A stretch of 64,000 nt of DNA from Streptomyces sp. TBY4 (GTDB lineage Bacteria; Actinomycetota; Actinomycetes; Streptomycetales; Streptomycetaceae): positions 62,001 through 126,000 of the forward strand of contig NZ_JANAVF010000015.1 of the NCBI RefSeq assembly GCF_024213195.1. The letters run 5' to 3'. Of the stretch, positions 36,973 to 44,897 are shown piece after piece. Below the pieces are notes generated by a model. It saw only the letters and a list, made by a program, of their open reading frames with translations, was not told where the DNA came from and did not search any database. The first letter of the stretch is position 1, and each line of letters starts with the position of its first letter. The translations under genes and the position numbers were made by a program.

Positions 36973-37814
36973 ATGCCCGGGGATCTTGCGGTCGGAATCC
37001 ACGACCTTTCCTTCGCCACGGGCCAGCTCGTCCTGACGCAGGAGACGCTGGCCGCCCACAACGGCACCGAGCTGGGCAAGTACCACGTGGGCATCGGCCG
37101 TGGACCAGGCGAAGGCGGCCGGCATCCACGTGCACTCGCTGCTGTCGATGCCCTCCGCCACCCGGGTCGTCGAGCTCAAGCAGGCCTGCCGACATCATGG
37201 ACTTCTGGCGGCCGAACTACCTCACCACCGCCCTGGTCGACGGCAAGGAGTCCGTCTCCGCGTACCTGCAGGCGATGAACGGCGCCTGGAAGGACTACGC
37301 CGAACAAGGCGGCCGCGAGCTCGAGGAGTTCGCCGCCTTCTGCTACCACCAGCCCTTCACGAAGATGGCCCACAAGGCGCACCGGGCCCTGCTCGAGAGC
37401 TGCGGCAAGGAGATCGACGAGGCCGAGGTCAGCCGCGCCATCGGGCTGACGACGACCTACAACGAGGACATCGGCAACAGCTACACCGCATCGGTGTACC
37501 TCGGCCTGGCCGCGCTGCTCGACCAGGCCGATGATCTGACCGGCCGGGCCATCGGCCTGCTCAGCTACGGGTCGGGCAGCGTCGCCGAGTTCTTCGCCGG
37601 CGTCCCCGTCCCGGGCTACCGGTCGCACCTGCGGTCCGAGCAGCACCGCGAGGCCATCTCCCGGCGCCGGGAGATCGGCTACGCCGACTGCCGGGAGCGC
37701 CGCCAGCGGGCCTTCCCGGTCGCCGGCGGGGACCACCCCGCACCGAGGGAGACCACCGGCCCGTACCGGCTGGCGGGGCTGTTCGGGCGCAAGCGGGCCT
37801 ACGAGCCGAGGTAG
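36973..37814 (+). pseudogene. HMG-CoA synthase remnant with two internal deletions and frame changes
   Basis: Three blocks in three frames reproduce HMG-CoA synthase (acetoacetyl-CoA + acetyl-CoA to HMG-CoA). Block 1, 36973-37098: GIHDLSFATGQLVL to KYHVGIG. Block 2, 37100-37189: VDQAKAAGIHVHSLLS to VVELKQAC, keeping the nucleophilic Cys. Block 3, 37191-37814: DIMDFWRPNYLTTALVDGKE, YHQPFTKMAHKAHR, GNSYTASVYLGLAALLDQAD and GLLSYGSGSVAEFF. Compared with relatives, roughly 40 residues are lost at the first join and 70 at the second. Its ATG lies 2 bp after the reductase stop, the reductase-synthase order of Streptomyces mevalonate operons. It cannot make an active enzyme. Confidence 0.88.
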
Positions 37815-37898
37815 CGGGCAGGTTGCCGGCGGGGTTCCGTGGCGTCCCGCGGTGTCCCGCGGCGCGCCGCCGGCTCACCGGCTCACCGCTGCCGCGGG

Positions 37899-37907
37899 TT
37901 ATCCACA
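37899..37907. other. Perfect DnaA-box match
   Basis: TTATCCACA, the classical DnaA box, stands alone in the gap 40 bp upstream of the DUF4192 gene. A single box is not an origin; it might titrate DnaA or be chance. Confidence 0.4.
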
Positions 37908-37946
37908 GGGGTTTCCGGATCCGGCCGGACACGGGACCTTCGGGAC

Positions 37947-39347
37947 ATGACGAACAACAGCCACGAAGCGGCACGCAACCCGTCCGATCCCTCGTCCTCC
38001 TCGTCCCACCCGTCCTCGTCCCACCCGTCCTCCTCGTCCCCGTCGTCCTCCTCGTCGTCTCCCTCGTCCTCCTCGTCTCCCTCGTCCACCGGTTCGTCCG
38101 GAGGCGTCGACGCATCCCGGATCACCCTGCGCAGCCCGGCCGAACTGGCCGACGCGCTGCCCTACATGCTCGGCTTCCACCCGAGCGACTCCCTGGTCAT
38201 GGTCGCCGTCCACGGGGAGGCCGGCCGCTTCGGCGGCCGGCTCCGGGTGGGCATCCCCGCCGCACCCGAGGAATGGGAGGACACCGCCCGGCAGGTCGCC
38301 GACTGCCTAATCCGCGGCAGCGTACGGCGCGGGGCCAGGCCCGACGGCATCATCGTCTTCCTCTGCCAGGACCCGCGCCGCGGCGACAGCGCGCAACGGG
38401 TGATGACCAGGCTGCGCCCGCTCGCCCAGCGGATCCGGCTGGCCTGCGGGGCCCTTGACGTCCCGGTACTGGAGGCCCTGTGCCTCTCCGCCGAGCGGTA
38501 CTGGTCCTACTGCTGCCCGGACGAGCGGTGCTGCCCCGCCGAGGGCACCGCCCTGGCCGCCCCCGGGACCTCGGTGATGGCCGCGGCGGCCACCTTCGCC
38601 GGACTCCGGGTACGCGGCTCCCTCCGGGAGATCGAGCACCGGCTGGCACCGCTGCGCGGGGCGGTGGCCGAGGAAATGGAGGCGGCCCTGGACCGGGCGG
38701 CCGTCGCGCTGGTGCCGAAGATCCTCGACGGGGCCACCCGGGAGGAGGTCGGGGCGGAGACCGTCCTGCTCGCCCGCGCGCTGATCCAGCGCATGACCCT
38801 GGCCCCGCCGGCCGAAGGCGGCGGACGGGGAGCCGACGCCCGGGACGACGGACTGCTCGGCCACGACGAGGCCGCCTCCCTGATCCTCGGGCTCCAGGAC
38901 CGGGAGATCCGCGACATCGCCGCCGAGTGGATGGAGGGCGAGGAGGCGGCCCCCGCCCTGCGGCTCTGGCGGGCCCTGGCCCGGCGCTGCGTCGGGGCCT
39001 ACGGGGAACACGCGGCGGCTCCCCTCACCCTGGCGGGCTGGGTCTCCTGGTCCACCGGGGACGAGCCGACGGCCAGGATCGCCCTGGGGCTGGCCCTGCG
39101 GGCGGACGACGGCTACCGCTTCGCGCAGCTGCTCCACCACGCCTGCAACGAGGGGATCGACCCGGAGGGACTGCGGGAGTGCCTGCGGGAGGAGCGCCGC
39201 CGCCGGGAGCCGCGCCGGGGGCGCCGGCCCGCACCACCCCGCCGGGCGGGCGCGGCCACCAGGCCGCCCGGCCGCCCGGGCCGGACTCTCGGCCGCCACG
39301 AGTCCGGCAGCCGAGAGTCCGGCAGCACGGCGGGGAGCGAGCAGTGA
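37947..39347 (+). CDS. DUF4192 domain protein with poly-Ser N-terminus
   Basis: Actinobacterial DUF4192 protein of 466 residues, function unknown. After a short start (MTNNSHEAARN) comes a Ser/Pro tract of about 36 residues (residues 16-51, coded at 37992-38099 by TCC/TCG repeats that look slippage-prone). The conserved core begins at ITLRSPAELADALPYMLGFH and SDSLVMVAVHG, and includes the Cys-rich YWSYCCPDERCCP. The tail is Arg/Pro-rich and disordered. ATG 37947 has a GGGAC ribosome site. It is coupled to the next gene by a possible GTGA overlap. Confidence 0.85.
   Translation: MTNNSHEAARNPSDPSSSSSHPSSSHPSSSSPSSSSSSPSSSSSPSSTGSSGGVDASRITLRSPAELADALPYMLGFHPSDSLVMVAVHGEAGRFGGRLRVGIPAAPEEWEDTARQVADCLIRGSVRRGARPDGIIVFLCQDPRRGDSAQRVMTRLRPLAQRIRLACGALDVPVLEALCLSAERYWSYCCPDERCCPAEGTALAAPGTSVMAAAATFAGLRVRGSLREIEHRLAPLRGAVAEEMEAALDRAAVALVPKILDGATREEVGAETVLLARALIQRMTLAPPAEGGGRGADARDDGLLGHDEAASLILGLQDREIRDIAAEWMEGEEAAPALRLWRALARRCVGAYGEHAAAPLTLAGWVSWSTGDEPTARIALGLALRADDGYRFAQLLHHACNEGIDPEGLRECLREERRRREPRRGRRPAPPRRAGAATRPPGRPGRTLGRHESGSRESGSTAGSEQ
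37992..38099. repeat. Ser-codon microsatellite in DUF4192 gene
   Basis: Imperfect TCC/TCG triplets with CACCCG and CCG interruptions encode blocks of 3-6 serines separated by Pro or His-Pro. Likely length-variable between strains. Confidence 0.7.
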
Positions 39348-39628
39348 GGCGCGGACGGGGCCGGGCGGCGGGCCTGGTCCTGGGTCGGGCCGGCGGTGGT
39401 GGGCGCGGCCCGGGCCGGGTCTGCGGGGACGTGCTCCACGGGTGGCTGCGGGGAGGGGTGCGGGCGGTCCTGTGGTGGCGGCCCCCGCGGAGCCGGGTGC
39501 TCCGCCGGGCGCAGCCCCCACCGGGGCCCGTGACCCGGGCGGGGGCGGGGGCGTTGCGCTGGGGGGTGGTGGGGACCCGGCCGCGCCGCCGCCCAGCCGA
39601 TCCACCCGGAGCGCAGACAAGGCGACCC

Positions 39629-41629
39629 ATGTCCCACCCCGTACCCCCCGCCCGCACGGCTCCCGCCCGGACGGCTCCCGCCCGCAGGGCCGACCTGCCG
39701 CCCGTGCACGGCGCCGTCATCTGCGTCTCCGCGCCGTGCCTGGTCGTCTCGCCCGAGCACGGCCAGCTCACCGGGCGGGGGGCCGACGGGATCTACCGGT
39801 CCGGGCTGCGGCTGCTGTCCCGCTGCGTGCTGCGCGTCGCCGGCCGGGACCCGGTCGCGGTCCAGGGCCGCAGCCTCGGCGCCGACCGGGCCTCCTTCAC
39901 CGCGACCGTCCGCACCGGAGCCGAGCCCGGGCCCGATCCCGACGTCGGAGTCGAGCGGATCCGGCACGCCGACGGCACCGAGCGGATCACCCTGCGCAGC
40001 TTCACCGGCCGGGCCCTGCGGATCCCCGTGGAGATCTCGCTCGGCACCGACCTCGCGGAGCTGGCCGATGTGGCCGCCGGCCGGGCCGGTCCGGAGCTGC
40101 CCGCCGGGGTGCACGCCGCCGGGCTCCGCTGGACCAAGGGCGGGGCCCAGGCCGTCACTGCGGTCGAGCCGCCCCCCGACGACGCCCTGGCCTCGGCCGG
40201 GCTGCTGCGCTGGCAGCTCGACCTGCGCCCCGGGGAATCCCGCACCATCGAGCTGCGGACCACCCGGGACCGAGGGGGCCGGGCCGCCGCCGGGCAGGTG
40301 GCCAATCCGCTGTCCGGCGACGCCCGCGCCGAGGGGGACGATCCGCGGGCCGAGGACTGGCTGCGCACCAGCGTGCAGGACCTGGGCGCGCTGCTGCTCA
40401 GGGACCCGAAGGAGCCGGCCGACAGCTACGCGGCGGCCGGAGTGCCGTGGAGGCTCGGACTGGCCCCGGCGGAGTCCCTGTGGGCGGCCCGCATGGCGCT
40501 CCCGCTCGGCACCGGACTGGCCGCCGCGACCCTGCGGATCCTGGCCCGGACCCAGACCGGGGGGCGGGGCGGGGACGCGGGGAGGATCCCGGGGCCGCTG
40601 CGGGGGGCGGGGCCGCAGCTGCCCCCGGGGTGCACCGGGACCGAGGCGACGCTCGCCTTCCCCGCGGTGCTCGCCGAAGCCCGGCTCTGGGGGATGCCCG
40701 AGGCGGAGCTGGCCCAGCTGCTCCCCGCCGCCGAGCGGTGCCTGGACTGGCTCCGGGGCGCCTTCGGGGAGGACGGCTTCCTGGCCGATCCCGATCCGGG
40801 ACCCCGGCGCTGTGAAACCCAGGCCCACGCCCATCGCGCCGCGCTCCTGGGAGCCGACCTGCTCGCCGGGTGCGGGCGCCCCGGAGCCGCCGAGTGGCGG
40901 GACCGGGCCGCCGCGCTGCGGGAGCGGTTCGCAGCCCGCTTCTGGGTCGACGGCCCCGACGGGGGCCGGCCCGCGGCGGCCCTGCATCCCGACGGGCGGC
41001 CCCTGCCCCGGCTGACGGGGGCCGCCGCCCACCTGCTGGACACCGGGCTGCTCGGCGGCGGCAGGCTCGCGCGCGGGCTGCTCGACGGGGTCCGTACCGA
41101 GCAGCTGGCCCGGCTCCTCGGAGCCCCCGCCATGGATTGCGGGTGGGGGCTGCGGAGCATGGCGGTCCGGGAGCCGGGGCACAACCCGTTCGGGTACCGC
41201 TCGGGCGCGGTACGGCCGTACGAGAGCGCGGTCGCCGTGGCCGGCCTGGCCCAGGCGGGCTTCGAGAAGGAGGCCACGGGGCTGCTGCGGGGCCTGCTGG
41301 ATGCGGCGGATCGCTTCGGGTACCGCCTCCCGGAGATGTATGCCGCCGAGCAGCGCACCGCGGGCAGCGCTCCGCTTCCGCATCCGGCGGCCTGCCGCCC
41401 GGCCGCGGTCGCGGCGGCCGCGGGGATCCACGTCCTGACCGCGCTGGCCGGGATCCGCCCGGACGCCCCCGCCGGAACGGTCGCCCTCGTACCGCTCCCC
41501 GGCGCTCCGCTCGGCGGGCTCCGCCTCTCGGGGCTTCGGGTTTCGGGGGAACCCTTCGCCGTCCGGATCAGCCGGCTGGGCCTGGGCATGGTGGAGGAGG
41601 CCGCGGATGCGCTGCAACTGGGTGGCTAG
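39629..41629 (+). CDS. Glycogen-debranching-like (amylo-alpha-1,6-glucosidase family) protein
   Basis: Protein of 666 residues. The N-terminal domain (VHGAVICVSAPCLVVSPEHG, GADGIYRSGLRLLSRCVL) matches the GDE_N-type domain and the C-terminal part an alpha-alpha barrel (PWRLGLAPAESLWAARMALPL, CGWGLRSMAVREPGHNPFGY, PEMYAAEQR). Members hydrolyse alpha-1,6 glucosidic branches, but the usual catalytic acids are not obvious. ATG 39629 has AAGG upstream; a GTG at 39344 overlaps the DUF4192 stop as GTGA with GGGGAG upstream and would add 95 Arg/Gly/Pro-rich residues. The stop codon TAG lies within the CTAG end of a palindromic element. Confidence 0.82.
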   Translation: MSHPVPPARTAPARTAPARRADLPPVHGAVICVSAPCLVVSPEHGQLTGRGADGIYRSGLRLLSRCVLRVAGRDPVAVQGRSLGADRASFTATVRTGAEPGPDPDVGVERIRHADGTERITLRSFTGRALRIPVEISLGTDLAELADVAAGRAGPELPAGVHAAGLRWTKGGAQAVTAVEPPPDDALASAGLLRWQLDLRPGESRTIELRTTRDRGGRAAAGQVANPLSGDARAEGDDPRAEDWLRTSVQDLGALLLRDPKEPADSYAAAGVPWRLGLAPAESLWAARMALPLGTGLAAATLRILARTQTGGRGGDAGRIPGPLRGAGPQLPPGCTGTEATLAFPAVLAEARLWGMPEAELAQLLPAAERCLDWLRGAFGEDGFLADPDPGPRRCETQAHAHRAALLGADLLAGCGRPGAAEWRDRAAALRERFAARFWVDGPDGGRPAAALHPDGRPLPRLTGAAAHLLDTGLLGGGRLARGLLDGVRTEQLARLLGAPAMDCGWGLRSMAVREPGHNPFGYRSGAVRPYESAVAVAGLAQAGFEKEATGLLRGLLDAADRFGYRLPEMYAAEQRTAGSAPLPHPAACRPAAVAAAAGIHVLTALAGIRPDAPAGTVALVPLPGAPLGGLRLSGLRVSGEPFAVRISRLGLGMVEEAADALQLGG

Positions 41630-41790
41630 TGCTGTGACCGGAAAGGTTCACCGGGTCGCGACGCCCGGCACGGCACCTCGCCGCGTTGTCGGACCGCGGC
41701 GGTACGTCCAGTACGAGCCGCGGTCCTCCGCCTTGCGATGCACCGCACCGGACGCCGCGACCCGGCAAACCTTTCCGGCCACAGCACTAG
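41626..41790. mobile_element. CTAG-bounded palindromic (MITE-like) element, copy 1
   Basis: A 165-bp sequence with near-perfect terminal inverted repeats of about 37 bp (CTAGTGCTGTGACCGGAAAG at the left end and its near-complement at the right). Both ends are CTAG, and the left CTAG supplies the TAG stop of the debranching gene. The inside is also partly palindromic and holds CTCCGCCTTGCGATGCACCG. The core resembles copy 2 at 63803. No transposase is encoded. A bidirectional-terminator role is possible. Confidence 0.75.
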
Positions 41791-41865
41791 GCGGCGCCCC
41801 GCGGATCGGGCCGGATCGGGCCGGGGCTTCCGGTTCCCGGCTCGGAAGATCCCCAAAGCTCTGTT

Positions 41866-41886
41866 TATCGTCAGGCAGACGACTAT
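41866..41886. promoter_or_regulatory. Candidate operator upstream of NUDIX gene
   Basis: TCGTC (41868-41872) and GACGA (41878-41882) form an inverted repeat in the AT-rich segment TTATCGTC-AGGCA-GACGACTA just before the NUDIX start. NrtR-type NUDIX regulators bind such sites at their own promoters; this is inference. Confidence 0.35.
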
Positions 41887-41895
41887 GATCGCCGC

Positions 41896-42642
41896 ATGTC
41901 GCCCTACGACCCGTCGGCCTTTCCGCCCTTCGCCGTCACCGTCGACCTGGTCGTGCTCACCGTACGGCGCCACGCGCTCTGCGCGCTGGTCGTCCGACGG
42001 GGTGAGCAGCCGTTCCAGGGACGCTGGGCGCTGCCCGGCGGCTTCGTGCGCGGGGACGAGGACCTGTCGGCGGCCGCGGCCCGCGAACTCTCCGAGGAGA
42101 CCGGCCTCTGCGCCCACGACCCGGCTGCTCCGGACGTGGGCAACGGGGCGCACCTCGAACAGCTGGCGACCTACGGTGATCCGAAGCGGGATCCGCGCAT
42201 GCGCGTGGTCAGCGTCGCGCATCTGGTGCTGGCTCCGGACCTGCCCGCCCCGCGGGCCGGGGGCGATGCCAACAGCGCGCGCTGGGCCCCCGTCGACGAG
42301 CTCCTCCAGATGGACGCCCAGACCGGAGCCGGACTCGCCTTCGACCACGAGCGGATCCTCGCCGACGGGGTCGAGCGCGCCCGCTCGAAGATCGAGTACT
42401 CCTCGCTGGCCACCGCCTTCTGCCCGCCCGAATTCACCGTCGGCGAGCTGCGCCGGGTCTACGAGGCGGTCTGGGGAGTCGCCCTCGACCCCCGCAACTT
42501 CCACCGCAAGGTCACCGGCACCCCCGGTTTCCTGGTGCCGGCCGGGGGAACGACGACGCGTCAGGGCGGCCGCCCCGCCCAGCTGTTCCGGGCCGGCGGG
42601 GCCACCCTGCTCAACCCGCCGATGCTGCGTCCCGAGGTCTGA
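41896..42642 (+). CDS. NUDIX hydrolase with C-terminal winged-helix (NrtR/ADP-ribose type)
   Basis: Protein of 248 residues. NUDIX box GGFVRGDEDLSAAAARELSE followed by ETGL (GX5EX7REUXEEXGU) near residues 50-73, with a C-terminal winged-helix-like part (EFTVGELRRVYEAVWG, NFHRKVTGTPGFLVP) as in NrtR regulators and the related ADP-ribose pyrophosphatases. An intact NUDIX box suggests hydrolysis of ADP-ribose or a similar dinucleotide; the same architecture also supports NAD-biosynthesis regulation. No NAD genes are adjacent. ATG 41896 follows the AT-rich candidate operator closely, suggesting a leaderless or short-leader message. Confidence 0.87.
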   Translation: MSPYDPSAFPPFAVTVDLVVLTVRRHALCALVVRRGEQPFQGRWALPGGFVRGDEDLSAAAARELSEETGLCAHDPAAPDVGNGAHLEQLATYGDPKRDPRMRVVSVAHLVLAPDLPAPRAGGDANSARWAPVDELLQMDAQTGAGLAFDHERILADGVERARSKIEYSSLATAFCPPEFTVGELRRVYEAVWGVALDPRNFHRKVTGTPGFLVPAGGTTTRQGGRPAQLFRAGGATLLNPPMLRPEV

Positions 42643-42785
42643 GGACCGGAGGCCCGAGGCGGCCGTGGCCCCTGCGGCGCCGATACACGCCGGATGGGGT
42701 TACGGCTTAAATCGGACATATCGCGTTATCTTGTTAGCGGTATTCATCCTGCCGCAGAGCGGTCTCACCCCCCGCGAGAGAAGCG

Positions 42786-44693
42786 ATGCTCCAGGCCATC
42801 GGACTCACCAGCACCCCCCGCCGCAACCTCCCGCCCCTCGTGGACGACCTCACCTTCGAGGCCCGCCCCGGGAGCGTGACCGCACTGCTCGGCGAGCCGG
42901 GCTCGGGCAAGACCACCGCACTGCGGCTCATGCTCGAACTCGAACCGGGCCGCGGGGTCACCTACTTCCGCGGGCGCCCCCTGCACCGGATCCCGCAGCC
43001 GGGCCGCGAGGTGGGCGTGCTCCTCGGAGATCTCCCCGGCAATCCCTCGCGCACCGTGCGCGGTCAGCTGCGGATGCTCTGCGCCGCCGCCGGCGTGCCG
43101 GCCGCGCGGGCCGACGCCATGCTGGAGGTCGTCGGGGTCGCGGGACTGCGCGACGAGCGGCTCGGATCCCTCTCGCTCGGCATGGAGCGCAGGGTCGCGC
43201 TGGCCGCCGCACTGCTCGCCGACCCCTGCACGCTCCTCCTCGACGAGCCCGCGGCCGGGCTCTCGCCCCGTGAACGGAGCTGGCTGCACGGGCTGCTGCG
43301 CGGCCACGCCTCCCTGGGTGGCGCGGTGCTCTTCACCACCGACGACGCGAAGGAGGCCGCCCGCAGCGCGGACCGGGTCGTGAGCATCGAGGCGGGCCGG
43401 CTCGTCGCCGACCAGGACGCCGCGGAGTTCGCCCGGACCCGGCTGCGTCCTCGGGTCGCCGTGCGCACCCCGCACGCCGCCCGGCTGGCCGACGTACTGG
43501 GCCGGGAGGCGCGGGCGGCCCGGCGCACCGTGGAGATCGTGGAGGAGAGCGGCATCAGGCTGTCCGTCTACGGCAGCAACTGTGCCGAGGTCGGCGAGGC
43601 CGCCTTCCGGCACGGCGTGCTCGTCCACCAGCTCGCCGACGAGACCGGCGACGCGGGAGCGCGGCCGTCGCTGCCGCGCGCCCGGGACCACGCCGGGGCC
43701 CCGGACCCGGCCGCGCCCGGCGAGGGCACTGCGTCCACCGCGTCCACCGCGTCCACCGCGTCCACCGCGTCCGCCGCGTCCGCCGCGTCCGCCGCGTCCG
43801 CCGCGTCCGCCGCGTCCGCCGCGTCCGCCGCGTCCGCCGCGTCCGGCGCGTCCGGCGCGGGTGGTGGCGAGCGGTCGCGCTCCGCCCGGCCGCCTCGGCC
43901 CGCCTCGGCCGTGCGCCGGCTCGGTGGCCCGCTGCGGCCCCTGCGCTACGAGCTGCACCGGATCTTCGGCACCGCCACCCCCGCGCTCACCGCCGCCTTC
44001 GTCGTCGCCGTCTCCGTCGTCACGGCGCTGGTGCTGGCCCGGGCCGGCCACACCCCGCAGAACAGGTTGCTCGCTGCCTGGCCGGAGTTGCTCCCGTTGC
44101 CGCCCGCGGCGCTCGGCGCCGGACTGCTCGGGGCCCTGGCCTTCGGCGAGGAGTACCGCTATCCCGCGCTCGCAGCCGACCGCGGCACCGTCCCGCGCCG
44201 GCTCGGGCTGCTCACGGCCAAACTCGGCGTCAGCGCGGCCCTGGCGCTGCTGCTCGGCGCCCTCGCGGTGACCGCCGACGCCGCCGCCCTGACGCTGGTG
44301 TTCGGCAGCGCGCCGCTCCGTACCCCCGCAGAGTGGCTCTCCCCGGGCGCCAGTTGGGCGGGTCTGCTGATCGGCTGCGCCTGGGCGGGGGTCCTGGCCT
44401 CCGGCGTCTTCCGGTCCGCCTCCGCGGGCCTGGCCGCGGTGCTCGCCGTACCGGTGATGGTCGTACCGCTGGTGCGCAAGGCGCTGGACGGGCCGTCCGC
44501 GTACCCGGTCACCGGACTCGCGGAGCGGCTGCGCGGGCTGGCCTGGGCGCAGTGGCCGCCGGAGGCGGACCGGGTGGTGCTCGGGGCGATCCGGGTGATG
44601 GCCCAACCGGTGGGAACCGCCCTGGTGTTGTCGCTGATGGTCCTGTTGTGCGCCTATGGGTTCACAGGACTGCGCGGCCGCGTCCGTTTGTGA
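42786..44693 (+). CDS. ABC transporter ATPase-permease fusion with repetitive linker
   Basis: Protein of 635 residues. N-terminal ABC ATPase: Walker A LLGEPGSGKTTALRL, a signature-like SLGMERRVALAAALL in place of canonical LSGGQ, Walker B TLLLDEPAAGLSP. It joins, through a 42-residue (Ala-Ser-Thr/Ala/Gly) linker coded by fourteen 9-bp repeats, to a permease part of about six membrane helices (PALTAAFVVAVSVVTALVLA, LLGALAFGEEYRYP, LAAVLAVPVMVVPLV). EEYR is typical of ABC-2-type permeases. Substrate unknown. ATG 42786 follows GAGAG. It precedes whiH, the gene order known in S. coelicolor. Confidence 0.85.
   Translation: MLQAIGLTSTPRRNLPPLVDDLTFEARPGSVTALLGEPGSGKTTALRLMLELEPGRGVTYFRGRPLHRIPQPGREVGVLLGDLPGNPSRTVRGQLRMLCAAAGVPAARADAMLEVVGVAGLRDERLGSLSLGMERRVALAAALLADPCTLLLDEPAAGLSPRERSWLHGLLRGHASLGGAVLFTTDDAKEAARSADRVVSIEAGRLVADQDAAEFARTRLRPRVAVRTPHAARLADVLGREARAARRTVEIVEESGIRLSVYGSNCAEVGEAAFRHGVLVHQLADETGDAGARPSLPRARDHAGAPDPAAPGEGTASTASTASTASTASAASAASAASAASAASAASAASAASGASGAGGGERSRSARPPRPASAVRRLGGPLRPLRYELHRIFGTATPALTAAFVVAVSVVTALVLARAGHTPQNRLLAAWPELLPLPPAALGAGLLGALAFGEEYRYPALAADRGTVPRRLGLLTAKLGVSAALALLLGALAVTADAAALTLVFGSAPLRTPAEWLSPGASWAGLLIGCAWAGVLASGVFRSASAGLAAVLAVPVMVVPLVRKALDGPSAYPVTGLAERLRGLAWAQWPPEADRVVLGAIRVMAQPVGTALVLSLMVLLCAYGFTGLRGRVRL
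43731..43856. repeat. Fourteen-copy 9-bp in-frame tandem repeat
   Basis: GCGTCCACC x4 (43731-43766), GCGTCCGCC x8 (43767-43838), GCGTCCGGC x2 (43839-43856); 126 bp without interruption. Each unit codes Ala-Ser-X, so copy-number change keeps frame. Confidence 0.95.
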
Positions 44694-44780
44694 GGGATCG
44701 TTGGTGATCGTTCCGGCGCCGGTCCGGACCCAACGGGACCGTTGTGGTCCACATCAGGTCCGACGGACCGCAACTCCCCG

Positions 44781-44805
44781 CAAAAGGCCCGGTTCTTTAC
44801 GATAA
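44781..44805 (+). promoter_or_regulatory. Possible sigma-WhiG promoter of whiH
   Basis: TACGATAA (44798-44805) shares CGATAA with the WhiG -10 consensus GCCGATAA; CAAA (44781-44784) is the nearest -35-like element but the 13-bp gap is shorter than usual. Proposed because whiH is a known WhiG target. Confidence 0.3.
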
Positions 44806-44897
44806 GTCGTCAATTGCGTAGGTGGCACCGATCACCCTTTCGTGTGCTTTTCACCAAAGACCTCAAGGGTCGCGGAGACACGGCCGACAAAGGATTC

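Noticed and set aside
37899..37907. Replication origin
   Set aside because: Only one DnaA box, no cluster and no dnaA/dnaN neighbours.
41626..41888. Small open frames within the palindromic element
   Set aside because: Arg/Ala-rich products with no start context; they arise from the inverted-repeat sequence.
43731..43856. CRISPR array
   Set aside because: Units are 9 bp, contiguous and without spacers, in a coding frame; an in-gene minisatellite.
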